Shown: positions 1 through 8,752, counted from the first letter of the stretch. The stretch: 64,000 bases of DNA from Kitasatospora indigofera (GCF_014655955.1 NZ_BNBO01000028.1:41258-105257), one strand, 5' to 3'. The notes: generated by a model from the sequence alone, not told the origin. Numbers and translations are program-made.

Positions 1-1326
1 ATCCTGGTCTGGGAGGGCTCCCTGATCGACCCGGTCGGCGGTATCCTCGGCGCCCTCGTCTTCCACGTGGTCGCCACCGGGTCGGGCGTCCGGTTCCGGA
101 CCGGCGCGCTGCAGTTCCTGGCCAGCGTGGGGACCGGGCTGGCCGGCGGGATCGCCGGGGCCGCCCTGCTCTGGGTGCTGCTGCGGGTGCTGAGGCTGGG
201 CGAGGTGCTCGGCACCACGGCGCAGCTCGCCGCCGTGATCGGGGTGGCGGCCGTCAGCGACGTCCTGCGCGACGACACCGGGCTGATCACCGCGGTGGTG
301 ATGGGCCTGGCCGTGGCCAACATCAGGGCCTTCGACGGCCCGGCCCGGCGGCCGTTCTTCGAGACGCTGGTCAGCCTGATCCTCGGGCTGCTCTTCATCT
401 CGATCTCGGCCACCGTCACCCCGGACTCGCTGCGGGACGTCGCGTTCCCGGCGCTGCTCCTGGCCGTGGTGCTGGTGGTGGTGGCGCGGCCGATGGTGGC
501 GTTCCTGTCGACCCTCGGCACCGACCTGCCGGGCGCCGAGCGGGCCTTCGTCGGCTGGATGGCACCGCGCGGCATCGTCGCCGCGGCGACGGCCTCGACG
601 TTCTCCGCCGGACTGGTGGCCAAGGGGATCGGCGGCGCCCAGCGGATCCTCCCGGCGACCTTCGTGGTGATCGTCGCGACCGTCACGCTGTACGGTCTGA
701 CCGCCTCGCCCGTCGCGCGCCGGCTGCGGGTCGTCCGGCCGTCCCGGTCGCGCCCGCTGCTGGTCGGCGGCGACCCGTGGGTGGTCGACCTCGGGCTGGC
801 GCTGCGCTCGGCCGGTCTGGAGGTGCTGATGTGGGCGGGCCTGGAGCAGCAGCGCGAACGCATCGGGCGGGCCGGCCTGGAGCTCGCGCCGGGGGAGCTG
901 CTGGCCGCGGCCACCGGGGAGGGCGCCGAGCTGGAGGGCATCACCGCGGTCTACCTGCTGACCACCGAGGACGACTTCAACGCCCTGGCCACCGCCGTCC
1001 TGCGGGCGGGCGTCGAGGCCTCCGTGCACCGCGTCGGCGCCCCGCGCGACAGCCTCGGCGTGGTGGCGCCGTTCATCGGCGGCGAGGTGCTGTTCGGCGC
1101 CGGCCTGACGGCCTCGGCGCTGATGCGGCGGCACGAGGCCGGGGCGGTGGTGGTGACCAGGCCGGCCGGTCCCGAGGTGCCCGACGGGTGGGACGTGCTG
1201 TTCGTGGTGCGGCGCAACGGCCGGCTGGACCCGGTGACGGAGGCGCAGCGGCCGCTGCCCGGGCCGGGCGACTCGCTGGTGCTGCTGACCCCGGCGACCG
1301 GCCGGCCCGTCGGCCCGCCGTCCTGA
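1..1326 (+). CDS. Na+/H+ antiporter, C-terminal part (5' end outside window)
   Basis: The frame is open from base 1 to TGA at 1326, so 441 residues of a longer protein are visible. The first residues include EGSLIDPVGG, the acidic 'E-x4-DP' membrane motif of CPA1/NhaP-type cation:proton antiporters. Hydrophobic helices follow up to about residue 235. A soluble tail then runs to the end; its 'RPLLVGGDPWVVDLGLAL' and 'TTEDDFNALATAVLR' stretches look like an RCK/TrkA-type nucleotide-binding domain, degraded in its glycine loop. The expected role is export of Na+ or K+ in exchange for protons at the plasma membrane, with the tail as a ligand sensor. The exact ion cannot be told from sequence. Confidence 0.85.
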   Translation: MLVWEGSLIDPVGGILGALVFHVVATGSGVRFRTGALQFLASVGTGLAGGIAGAALLWVLLRVLRLGEVLGTTAQLAAVIGVAAVSDVLRDDTGLITAVVMGLAVANIRAFDGPARRPFFETLVSLILGLLFISISATVTPDSLRDVAFPALLLAVVLVVVARPMVAFLSTLGTDLPGAERAFVGWMAPRGIVAAATASTFSAGLVAKGIGGAQRILPATFVVIVATVTLYGLTASPVARRLRVVRPSRSRPLLVGGDPWVVDLGLALRSAGLEVLMWAGLEQQRERIGRAGLELAPGELLAAATGEGAELEGITAVYLLTTEDDFNALATAVLRAGVEASVHRVGAPRDSLGVVAPFIGGEVLFGAGLTASALMRRHEAGAVVVTRPAGPEVPDGWDVLFVVRRNGRLDPVTEAQRPLPGPGDSLVLLTPATGRPVGPPS

Positions 1327-1384
1327 CCGGTCGTCCGTGCCCCGCCGCGTGCCGTCCGGGGCCGGTACCGGACGCCACGGCGGG

Positions 1385-1960
1385 TCAGCCACCCCCGCGG
1401 GCCGGCCGGGCCGCTCCGTCGGCCGCCCGGCCCAACCGGTGGCGCAGCGCCGCCGCGAGCCGGTCGGCCTCCTCCTCGTCGACGGCCAGCACGCCCTGCG
1501 TCCCGGTCATCAAGGCGTAGTACTCCTGCCGCTCGTACGGGACGCCGGGCGGCAGCGCCGCGACGTGCCAGTGCACGTGCGCGTACCCCTGGTTGCTGCC
1601 CAGGCTCAGGAGGTAGAGGCGCTCGGCCGGGACCACGCGGGCCAGCGCGGACGCGACCCGGTGGACGGCCGCCTGGAGGGCCAGGTAGGCCTCCTCGCTG
1701 AAGCCGCGGACGGCGTCCTCGACATGCGCCCGGGGCACGACCAGCAGCTTGCCGGGCAGCGTGGGGTACCGGTCGAGGAAGGCGACATGGGTGCCGTCGT
1801 CGTAGACGATCCGGTGCTCGTAGCCCGGCTCGCCGGCGAGCATCGCGCAGATGAAGCAGGGCCCCGACCGGGCCCGCTCCCGGTACGCGACGGGGTCGAA
1901 GGCGGACCGGGGCCCCGCCTCCGTCCGGTCGGCGGGACCTCCGGCGGGCCGGTCGCTCAC
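1385..1960 (-). CDS. HIT family nucleotide hydrolase/transferase
   Basis: A 191-residue protein carrying the histidine-triad motif HVHWHVAAL (His128, 130 and 132), which forms the catalytic pocket of HIT enzymes acting on nucleoside phosphoramidates or dinucleotides. A PCFIC Cys pair near residue 35 is common in the family. I chose the GTG start at 1960 because it overlaps the TGA of the upstream Nudix gene as GTGA, the usual sign of translational coupling; the frame stays open about 40 codons upstream, but those residues read as low-complexity Arg/Pro sequence. It shares an operon with the Nudix hydrolase, so both may sanitise nucleotides. The substrate is unknown. Confidence 0.9.
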   Translation of the reverse strand: MSDRPAGGPADRTEAGPRSAFDPVAYRERARSGPCFICAMLAGEPGYEHRIVYDDGTHVAFLDRYPTLPGKLLVVPRAHVEDAVRGFSEEAYLALQAAVHRVASALARVVPAERLYLLSLGSNQGYAHVHWHVAALPPGVPYERQEYYALMTGTQGVLAVDEEEADRLAAALRHRLGRAADGAARPARGGG

Positions 1961-2517
1961 CCCGGCCACCCGGGCGTCGAGAGCCCGCGGCCGAGGGCGA
2001 TCTCGCCGAGGGCCCGGGCGGTGTACGGGACGACCTGCTCCGGCAGCCCGTCCAGCGGCCACCAGCGCAGTTCGTGGCATTTCTCCGGCTCGCGGTTGCT
2101 CACCTGCCCGGTGTACACCACCGGGCGGAAGAACAACTGGAGCCGGCCCTCGGTGTCGTCGGCGTCCAGCTGGTGCAGCACGTGCAGGAGCTCCAGGCCG
2201 GCGGGGTCGATCCCGATCCCCAGCTCCTCCCGGGCCTCGCGCGCCGTGCCGGCCGTGATGCTCTCGCCCGGCTCCAGATGGCCGGCGGGCAGGTGCCAGC
2301 AGCCGTCGGCGAAGGAGGAGTTGCGGCGGCGGCCGAGCAGGACCAGGCCGTCGTCGACGATCACCAGGTGCAGGCCGATCCCGGCACGGTACGGTCCGGC
2401 CGGGGAGGTCCGGGTCGCGGGGAGCACCGGCCCTGGCTCCGCGCCGGGCGCCGTTGCCGGCCCCGGCTCCGGGTGGTCGGCGGCCGCCGCGGACAACTGG
2501 TCGGATGAGATGGACAT
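1957..2517 (-). CDS. Nudix hydrolase
   Basis: A 186-residue protein with a complete Nudix box at residues 79-101: GHLEPGE, then seven residues, then REAREELGI, matching Gx5Ex7REUxEExGU. The box binds Mg2+ and cleaves nucleoside diphosphates linked to another moiety. The first 40 residues are Pro/Ala-rich and poorly conserved. The ATG at 2517 follows a GAGGCGGAA ribosome site. The stop overlaps the start of the HIT gene, so the two are coupled. Substrate cannot be predicted; the sequence GLHLVIVDDGLVLLGRRRN is typical of housecleaning-type Nudix enzymes. Confidence 0.93.
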   Translation of the reverse strand: MSISSDQLSAAAADHPEPGPATAPGAEPGPVLPATRTSPAGPYRAGIGLHLVIVDDGLVLLGRRRNSSFADGCWHLPAGHLEPGESITAGTAREAREELGIGIDPAGLELLHVLHQLDADDTEGRLQLFFRPVVYTGQVSNREPEKCHELRWWPLDGLPEQVVPYTARALGEIALGRGLSTPGWPG

Positions 2518-3201
2518 CTGTTCCGCCCTCGTACGGGAGTGTGGTCGGACACCGTCACCGTAGGGAGCGCCGGGCCTCCGCCGGAACGCCTTGCCGGACC
2601 TGCCACACGATCAGGTGAGGACGGCCGGGCGGCATTGACCCGCCCGGCCAGCCCCGGGCCGGCCGGGGCGTCGACCAGTCTGGGCGTCGACCCGCCGGGG
2701 TTCGTGGACCCGGCCGGCCCGGTGGATCTGCCACGCCCTGTTCATCATCGGGAACTGCCCCCGGCCGGGGCCGCGATGTACTCTGGACCTTCGTCGTCAC
2801 GGCAGTTGAGACAGGTCGACCATGCGAACTCGCGCACAGCGCTCCGAGCGGGCCCCCTTCGGGCACCCGCCGCTGCCGCACGCCGCGAACGGTCGTCCGG
2901 CTGCCCGTCCCCGCCGCTCCACCGGGGGGACGGCGCTCGTGCGCCGGCGCTGGATCGACGGGGTCGGCTCACCGACCGGCCTCTGTCGCCCGTGACCCCC
3001 CGTCACCTCTTCGCCGGGACACCCCGCTAGCGAACACCGCCGGTTCCGCCGGGCCGCCACGCCCCGGCGCGCCGCGGCCCGCCTCCCCCGACCGTCCCGT
3101 CCGCCTCCGGTCCGGCGGCGCAGGCCGCGTCGTCGGACCGGGTCGCCGGGCCCACGGCGCCCCGGAACCGGCGCCCGCACCAGATCGAGGAAGAAGTCCG
3201 C
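2518..3201. other. Intergenic region between divergent Nudix and GNAT genes
   Basis: About 680 bases without a convincing full-length gene. Open frames on both strands here are rich in Arg, Pro and Ala, lack matching ribosome sites and resemble no family I know. The only structured element I see is a short ORF at 2939-2995 with a good ribosome site (separate entry). Promoters for both flanking genes must lie here, but I see no clear -35/-10 pair. Confidence 0.6.
2939..2995 (+). CDS. Possible Cys-containing leader peptide (18 aa)
   Basis: GTG at 2939 is preceded by a strong GGGGGGA ribosome site (2924-2930, 8 nt spacing) and opens an 18-codon frame ending at TGA 2993-2995. The peptide reads MRRRWIDGVGSPTGLCRP. 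The pattern RR-x-[V/I]D ... LC near the end recalls the short attenuation leader peptides that precede sulfur-metabolism operons in Actinobacteria, where a terminal Cys codon senses Cys-tRNA. The next genes downstream are a GNAT acetyltransferase and a thiol-dependent reductase-like gene, which would fit. This is inference: the spacing inside the motif is one residue off the usual form, and 206 bases separate it from the next gene. Confidence 0.35.
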   Translation: MRRRWIDGVGSPTGLCRP

Positions 3202-4002
3202 ATGCCTGTTCCCGATGCTCTCGTCCCTGACGCGCTCGTCGCCGGTCCGCCGTCGTCCGGGCCCCTGCCGTCCGACGGGGCCGTCCCCCCGTCCCGCCCC
3301 CGGAACGGCACCGGGACCCATCCGCTGGACAACGCCGTGCGGGCCGCCCTGCTCGGCCCGCACGCGCACCTCGCGGAGCGGCAGGGCCAGGTGCTGCGCT
3401 ACCCGGCCGACGTCTCGCCGTTCATCGCCCTGCCCGAGCACTCCGACGAGTCGGTCTGGCGGGACGTCGCGACCCTGCTCGGCCCGGGCACCGTCGCCGT
3501 GGTCACCGGGGTCCGCAGCACCCCGCCGCCGGACTGGGAGGTCCTGATGGACGGAGGCGGGGTCCAACTGGTGGACGAGGGCGTGGCCGCCGCCCCCGAT
3601 GCCGAGGCCGTGCCCCTCGGGTACGCCGACGTGCCCGAGATGCTGGACCTGGTGGCGCGCACCCAGCCCGGCCCGTTCCTGCCCCGCACCGTCGAACTCG
3701 GCAGCTACCTCGGCATCCGGCGCGGCGGACGGCTGGTCGCGATGGCCGGCGAGCGCCTGCACCCGCCGGGCTGGACCGAGATCAGCGCCGTCTGCACGGA
3801 CGCCGAGCACCGGGGCGAGGGGCTGGCCACCCGGCTCGTGCACGCCGTCGCGGCCGGCATCCGGGCCCGCGGCGAGACGCCCTTCCTGCACGCGGCCGCG
3901 AGCAACACCAACGCGATCCGGCTGTACGAGTCCCTGGGCTTCCGGCTGCGCCGCGACACCAACTTCCTCGCCGTCAGAGTCCCCGGCACGCCCACCGGCT
4001 GA
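3202..4002 (+). CDS. GNAT family N-acetyltransferase
   Basis: A 266-residue protein whose C-terminal half is a GNAT fold of the FR47-like type: ISAVCTDAEHRGEGLATRLV contains the acetyl-CoA pyrophosphate loop (RGEGLA, residues 204-209), and NTNAIRLYESLGF is the typical last helix and strand. The first 40 residues are Pro/Ser-rich; residues 40-130 form an additional N-terminal domain seen in actinobacterial FR47 proteins. The ATG at 3202 follows GAGGAAGAAG. The acceptor is unknown. Only 64 bases separate it from the next gene on the same strand, so the two are probably cotranscribed. Confidence 0.9.
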   Translation: MPVPDALVPDALVAGPPSSGPLPSDGAVPPSRPRNGTGTHPLDNAVRAALLGPHAHLAERQGQVLRYPADVSPFIALPEHSDESVWRDVATLLGPGTVAVVTGVRSTPPPDWEVLMDGGGVQLVDEGVAAAPDAEAVPLGYADVPEMLDLVARTQPGPFLPRTVELGSYLGIRRGGRLVAMAGERLHPPGWTEISAVCTDAEHRGEGLATRLVHAVAAGIRARGETPFLHAAASNTNAIRLYESLGFRLRRDTNFLAVRVPGTPTG

Positions 4003-4066
4003 CCCGGGCGGCACCCGAGCCGGCCACCGACCACCACCTGAACAGCCCAAGACGAGGAGCACACCG

Positions 4067-4990
4067 ATGAGCCTGACACCGCGCTACGCCGACGCCGTCG
4101 ACACCACCACCCACGGTGAGTACCGGATCAACCGGACCCCGGGGGACGAGCGGCCGCTCTACCGCTTCACCGGGCGGATCACCGCGGACGGGAGCAGCGG
4201 GTTCCGCGCCGAACCCGGCCGCTACCACGTCTACGCGGGCTGGTTCTGCCCCTGGGCCCAGCGGGTCACCATCCAGCTGGCGCTGAACGGCCTGGAGGAC
4301 GTGGTCTCCGTCTCGTACGTGGACGGCGCGCGGGACGGTCGCGGCTGGGCCTTCCGCGAGACCCACGGACCGGACCCGGTGAACGGCTTCACCCTGCTCC
4401 GGGAGGCCTACGAGGCGACCGAGCCCGGGTTCGACGGGCACATATCGGTGCCGACGCTGTGGGACCGGGAGACCGGGCGGATCGTCAGCAACGACTTCGC
4501 CGGGATCGGGATCGACCTCGCCACCGAGTTCGGCGGGTGGAGCAACGGCGCGGACCACTACCCGGCCGAGCTGCGCCCGCGGATCGAGGAGCTCGACTCC
4601 TGGCTCGGCCCGGCGGTCAACCGCGGGGTGGGCGCCGCCGCCGGCGAGGGCCCCGCCGCCGAGGCGGCCCGGGCCGAGCTGCTGGCGGCCTTCGCCGAAC
4701 TGGACAAGCTGCTCGGGCAGCAGCGCCACCTGCTCGGCGAGCGGCTCACCGAGGCGGACGTGCGGCTCTGGGTGACCCTGGCCCGCTACGACGTGGCGTC
4801 CAACGCCGGCCGCGCGATCGGGCCGGCCCTGGACGCCTACCCGAACCTCTGGGCCTACGCCCGGGACCTCTACCAGCGGCCGGCCTTCGCCGGCACCACG
4901 GACTTCGCCACCTTCGCCCGCCCGGGTGCGGCGCTGCCCGACTGGAACGCCGCGCACGACCGCGAGGCCCTGGCGGCCGCCGGGGCGTGA
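4067..4990 (+). CDS. Glutathione S-transferase-like, glutathionyl-hydroquinone reductase family (ECM4/YqjG)
   Basis: A 307-residue thioredoxin-fold protein with an all-alpha C-terminal half. FCPWAQRV (Cys61) is the catalytic-cysteine motif of S-glutathionyl-hydroquinone reductases, which strip a thiol from a quinone conjugate; SVPTLWDRE and VSNDFAGI match the cis-Pro and thiol-binding segments. Actinomycetes use mycothiol rather than glutathione, so the physiological thiol may differ. ATG 4067 follows GAGGAG. It lies just downstream of the GNAT gene; a hairpin terminator follows the stop. The family call is firm; the substrate is inference. Confidence 0.88.
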   Translation: MSLTPRYADAVDTTTHGEYRINRTPGDERPLYRFTGRITADGSSGFRAEPGRYHVYAGWFCPWAQRVTIQLALNGLEDVVSVSYVDGARDGRGWAFRETHGPDPVNGFTLLREAYEATEPGFDGHISVPTLWDRETGRIVSNDFAGIGIDLATEFGGWSNGADHYPAELRPRIEELDSWLGPAVNRGVGAAAGEGPAAEAARAELLAAFAELDKLLGQQRHLLGERLTEADVRLWVTLARYDVASNAGRAIGPALDAYPNLWAYARDLYQRPAFAGTTDFATFARPGAALPDWNAAHDREALAAAGA

Positions 4991-4996
4991 CCGGGC

Positions 4997-5033
4997 GCCG
5001 GACGCCCGCGGGCACCCGCCGGGGGCGTCCGGC
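4997..5033. terminator. Hairpin terminator between convergent genes
   Basis: An 11-bp perfect stem, GCCGGACGCCC (4997-5007) with GGGCGTCCGGC (5023-5033), with a smaller GCGGG/CCCGC stem in its loop. It sits between the stops of two converging genes, so it can serve both. There is no T-run, as is usual in streptomycetes. Confidence 0.7.
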
Positions 5034-5046
5034 CCGGCCGGCCGGT

Positions 5047-5889
5047 TCAGTGGACGGTCTTCGGTCCCGTTCCCGGTCCGGCGGCCGGGGCCAGCAGTGG
5101 TGAGTCGCTGCCGGCCAGCATGACCCGGGCCACCAGTTCGGGGTCGTCGCCCATCGGGACGTGACCGCAGTTCACCAGCGGCACGAAGCGTGCCGCCGGC
5201 GGCAGCAGGCGGGCCCGGCGGCCCTGGCCGTTGAGCAGCAGGCGGTCCCGGGTGCCCCAGGCGATGGTCACCGGGACCTCCGGCGGGAGGTCGGCCGGGA
5301 ACCGGGAGGCCAGCTCGCCGCCGCCGGCGTGCAGGGTCTGCCGGAAGCCCGGGGCCTCCAGCAGCGCCCGGGTGTCCAGCATCAGCTCGTGCGGGTCGAG
5401 CAGCTCGGGCCGGCCGTAGATCATGCCGAACATGGCCTTCCGGCCGAGCGGGTGCCGGGCGAGCCCGGCGCGCAGCGGTTCGGGCGTCCGGGCGGCCAGC
5501 CGGTGCAGGTTGAGCACCCCGGAGGCGTACAGGAAGCCGGCGCGGTGGAAGAACCCGGCGGGTGACAGCGCGGTGGCCGAGGAGGCCAGCCCGTGCCGCA
5601 CGGCGTGCAGGGTGAAGAGCCCGCCGAGCGAGTTCCCGGCCACGTGCGGCCGCTCGACCCCGATCGACGCCAGGAAGTCGCCGAGCACCGTCATGGCGCT
5701 GTCGACGGTGTAGGGCATCCCGGCCGGCAGCGGTGGGGAGGCGCCGAAGCCGGGCAGGTCGACGGCGATCACCTCACGCTCGCGGGCGAGCAGGTCGAGC
5801 ACCGGCTTCCAGCCCTGGTGGCGGTGTCCGATGCCGTGCAGGAGCAGCAGCGGGGGGCCGTCGCCCCGGCGCTCGTGTACAAGGTCCAT
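5047..5889 (-). CDS. Alpha/beta-fold hydrolase
   Basis: A 280-residue alpha/beta hydrolase. LLLLHGIG supplies the oxyanion-hole strand, GNSLGG holds the nucleophile Ser87, Asp215 lies in WGTRDRLL and His243 in NCGHVP, giving a full Ser-Asp-His triad. The cap region around residues 110-180 is short and hydrophobic. No signal peptide is present, so it is probably cytoplasmic. The closest general resemblance is to C-C bond hydrolases and esterases; the substrate cannot be stated. It stands alone, converging on the reductase-like gene. Confidence 0.88.
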   Translation of the reverse strand: MDLVHERRGDGPPLLLLHGIGHRHQGWKPVLDLLAREREVIAVDLPGFGASPPLPAGMPYTVDSAMTVLGDFLASIGVERPHVAGNSLGGLFTLHAVRHGLASSATALSPAGFFHRAGFLYASGVLNLHRLAARTPEPLRAGLARHPLGRKAMFGMIYGRPELLDPHELMLDTRALLEAPGFRQTLHAGGGELASRFPADLPPEVPVTIAWGTRDRLLLNGQGRRARLLPPAARFVPLVNCGHVPMGDDPELVARVMLAGSDSPLLAPAAGPGTGPKTVH

Positions 5890-5921
5890 GGTGAGGAGCC
5901 TAGGGCCAAGTTACCGGCGGG

Positions 5922-6625
5922 TCACCCCCTTGTGAGAATTTCCGTCAACAGCCCCGCCCGGGCCGCGGCGCCGTCCCCGTCCCACCCCCGGGGCAAGGGC
6001 GCCCCGCCGTGCCGCGCCCGCCGCACCAGGTCGGCGGCGGCCGCCGGCCACTCGGGGTACGAGAAGCCGAAGCCCGCTTCGAGCAGCCGGCCGGGGGTCA
6101 CCCGGCGGCTCTTCAGCAGGAGCTCGGTGTCCGAACGCAGGACGAAGGCCCCGATCTCGGCCATCCACCGGGTGGCGGGCAGGCCCACCGAGATGCCCCG
6201 GGCCACGCGGATCGCCCGCATGAACTCGCGCTGCGGCAGGGGCGTGGGCGCGGTGACGTCGACCGGCCCGGTGAGGTCCTCCCGGTCCGTCAGGAACTCG
6301 ACGGCGCGGACGAAGTCGCTCTCGTGTGGATCCACGACATGTACTGGCCGCCGCCCGCGAGCGGTCCGCCGAGGCCGGATCGCGCCAGCCGCAGCAGCGA
6401 GTCGAAGGCGCCGCCCCGGTCCGGGCTCATCACCATGCCGGTGCGCAGAGCGACCTTGCGGGTGTGCGGGGTGGCGGCCAGCTCCTGGGTCCGCTCCCAG
6501 GCCTCGGCGATGCGGATGCTGTTCGCCCAGTGGGCCGGGGCGTCCGGCTCGGTGCCGCCGATCAGGCCGGTGGCCTCGTCGTTGGGCGCGTCGGACCGGT
6601 GGGCGTAGACGGTGGCCGTGCTCAT
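5922..6625 (-). pseudogene. Frameshifted remnant of a TIGR01777-type epimerase (SDR, DUF1731)
   Basis: Two adjoining minus-strand frames together spell the C-terminal two thirds of a YfcH/TIGR01777 epimerase. Bases 6625-6290 encode 'STATVYAHRSDAPNDEATG ... GGGQYMSWIH'; 6335-5922 continue with 'ESDFVRAVEFLTDRE' and the DUF1731 tail ending in 'GFGFSYPEWPAAAADL'. The break is at about 6325-6337, where CACAC replaces an expected CAC: two extra bases shift the frame. The N-terminal Rossmann part with the GxxGxxG nucleotide-binding motif is missing, although the frame stays open for some 30 codons upstream. I see a decayed gene; a sequencing error could explain the shift but not the missing N-terminus. 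Confidence 0.82.
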
Positions 6626-7022
6626 CTGCAGCCCGATCCGCGCCGACCGCTGCGCGCCGACGCTCCGGCGAGAGGTCCGTCGAGCCGTGCCCGCCGCCGA
6701 CGCTGCATCAAGTCCCCGGCCGGCGGGCCGAAACGCCGAAACCTTCCCTTCATGCCGGGGGGACCGGCCGGAAACACCCGCTGCCTAGCGTTCCCGCCAG
6801 CAGTGCGGGCCGCGTACGGACGGCCCCGGGGGCGGCGCGGGGAGGCGTGCCGAGGAGGGGCCGCCGGGGCCCGGGGCCGGCCACCGGTACGGCGTACGGA
6901 CGGCCCGGCGCCGCGTCCCCGCCCGGGGCCCGGCCGCACCTGATCATGGAACCGGCCCGCGCCGGCCGCGCGGCCCCGCACAGTCCGCAGCAGACGACCC
7001 ACGGCACCTCAGGAGGCCTGGC
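6626..7022. other. Intergenic region with a 15-nt direct repeat upstream of the permease
   Basis: No gene seen. GCGTACGGACGGCCC occurs at 6812-6826 and again, perfectly, at 6892-6906, exactly 80 nt apart and both within about 210 bases upstream of the permease start. The repeat could be a regulator site; nothing else in the region stands out. A strong AGGAGG ribosome site lies at 7011-7016. Confidence 0.5.
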
Positions 7023-8690
7023 ATGCGCACCGAGCCACCACCGACCACCACCACCGACGGCGGCCGGCCGGCCGAGCGGGCCGGGGCGGCCGCCGACGAA
7101 ACGCTGGAGGACTACACCCTGCGCTTCGCGCCCCGCAGCTACCGCCGCTGGACGCCCATGGTGGTGGCCACCACCGCCCTGGGCGGCATCGCGTACATGG
7201 CCGACTTCTCGATCGGCGCGGGCATCGGCCTCACCCACGGCACCGGGAACGCGCTGGCGGCGATCCTGGTGGCGGCGGTGGTCATCTTCGTCACCGGGTT
7301 CCCGCTCGCCTACTACGGCGCCCGTTACAACATCGACCTCGATCTGATCACCCGGGGGTCCGGGTTCGGCTACTACGGCTCGGTCCTGACCAGTGTGATC
7401 TTCGCCAGCTTCACCTTCATCTTCTTCGCCCTCGAAGGCTCGATCATGGCGCAGGGGCTGAAGCTGGGGCTCGGGCTGCCGCTCTGGCTGGGGTACCTGG
7501 TCTCCACCCTGATGGTGATCCCGCTGGTGGTCTACGGGATGAAGGCGCTGAGCAAGCTCCAGGTGTGGACGACGCCGGTCTGGTTGCTGCTGATGGTCGG
7601 CCCGCTGGTGTACCTGGTCGCCTCGGACCCGGGCACGGTGGACCGCTTCCTCTCCTACGGGGGCTCGGACGGCGGCGGCGGCGGGATGAGCACCGGTCAG
7701 GTGCTGCTGGGTGCGGGGGTGTGCCTGTCGCTGATCGCGCAGATCGGGGAGCAGATCGACTACCTGCGCTTCATGCCGCCGAAGACCGCGGCCAACCGGC
7801 GCGCCTGGTGGACGGCCGTGGTGATGGCCGGCCCCGGCTGGGTGGTGCTGGGCGCGCTGAAGCAGGCGATCGGGGTGTTCCTCGCGGTCTACGTCCTGGC
7901 CGAGGCCGGGCCGACGGCGGCCACCGAGCCGATCCGGCAGTTCACCGGGGCCTTCGACGCGATGATGCCGTCCTGGCTGGTCGTCCCGCTGGCGGTGGCC
8001 CTGGTGGTGATCAGTCAGATCAAGATCAACGTGACCAACGCCTACTCTGGCTCGCTGGCGTGGACCAACTCCTTCACCCGGGTCACCAGGCACTACCCCG
8101 GCCGGATGGTGTTCGTCCTGGTCAACCTGGCCTTCGCGCTGATCCTGATGGAGGCCGACATGTTCAGCTTCCTGAACAGCATCCTCGGCTTCTACTCCAA
8201 CTGCGCCATCGCCTGGATCGTCACGGTGGCCACCGACATCATGGTCAACAAGTACCTGCTGAAACTCTCCCCGCAGGCACCCGAGTTCCGCCGGGGCATG
8301 CTCCACCCGGTCAACCCGGTGGGGCTGGTCTCCTTCGTCGCCGCCTCCGGACTCTCGATCGCCATGTACTTCCACGCCCTGGGGGACACCCTCCAGCCGT
8401 ACTCTCCGGTCGCGGCGGCGCTGATCGCCTTCGTCCTCACCCCGCTGACGGCCGCCCTGACCGGGGGCCGCTACTACCTGCGGCGCACCACCGACGGGAT
8501 CGACGCACCGCACCTGGACGCCGACGGCAACCCCAGTGCCGCGACGTACGAGTGCCACGTCTGCCGGCAGGAGTTCGAGCGGCCGGACCTCGCGGCCTGC
8601 CTCACCCACGACGCGGTGGTCTGCTCGCTCTGCCTCAGTACCGACAAGGTCGGTGACCACGTGCTGCCGGCGGCGTCCGTGGGCGGCTGA
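7023..8690 (+). CDS. NCS1-family (purine-cytosine permease-like) transporter with C-terminal zinc-ribbon
   Basis: A 555-residue membrane protein of the nucleobase:cation symporter-1 family: about 12 hydrophobic helices between residues 40 and 480, with a family-like N-terminal segment (ETLEDYTLRFAPRSYRRW) and 'QIKINVTNAYSGSLAWTN' in a core helix. It should import a nucleobase or related heterocycle; the substrate is not clear. The last 50 residues are unusual: Cys511-x2-Cys514, Cys526-x2-His529 and Cys534-x2-Cys537 form a zinc-ribbon-like cluster in a cytoplasmic tail. ATG 7023 follows AGGAGG at 7 nt. Confidence 0.88.
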   Translation: MRTEPPPTTTTDGGRPAERAGAAADETLEDYTLRFAPRSYRRWTPMVVATTALGGIAYMADFSIGAGIGLTHGTGNALAAILVAAVVIFVTGFPLAYYGARYNIDLDLITRGSGFGYYGSVLTSVIFASFTFIFFALEGSIMAQGLKLGLGLPLWLGYLVSTLMVIPLVVYGMKALSKLQVWTTPVWLLLMVGPLVYLVASDPGTVDRFLSYGGSDGGGGGMSTGQVLLGAGVCLSLIAQIGEQIDYLRFMPPKTAANRRAWWTAVVMAGPGWVVLGALKQAIGVFLAVYVLAEAGPTAATEPIRQFTGAFDAMMPSWLVVPLAVALVVISQIKINVTNAYSGSLAWTNSFTRVTRHYPGRMVFVLVNLAFALILMEADMFSFLNSILGFYSNCAIAWIVTVATDIMVNKYLLKLSPQAPEFRRGMLHPVNPVGLVSFVAASGLSIAMYFHALGDTLQPYSPVAAALIAFVLTPLTAALTGGRYYLRRTTDGIDAPHLDADGNPSAATYECHVCRQEFERPDLAACLTHDAVVCSLCLSTDKVGDHVLPAASVGG

Positions 8691-8752
8691 CCGGCACCCG
8701 CGGGGGCTCGCGCGCCGGGGTGGGACCACCAGCGGCGGCGGAGGCCCGGACG

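Noticed and set aside
2539..3030. 163-codon plus-strand frame upstream of the GNAT gene
   Set aside because: Pro/Ala/Arg-rich without domain or ribosome site. Only the short frame 2939-2995 in this stretch has features worth keeping.
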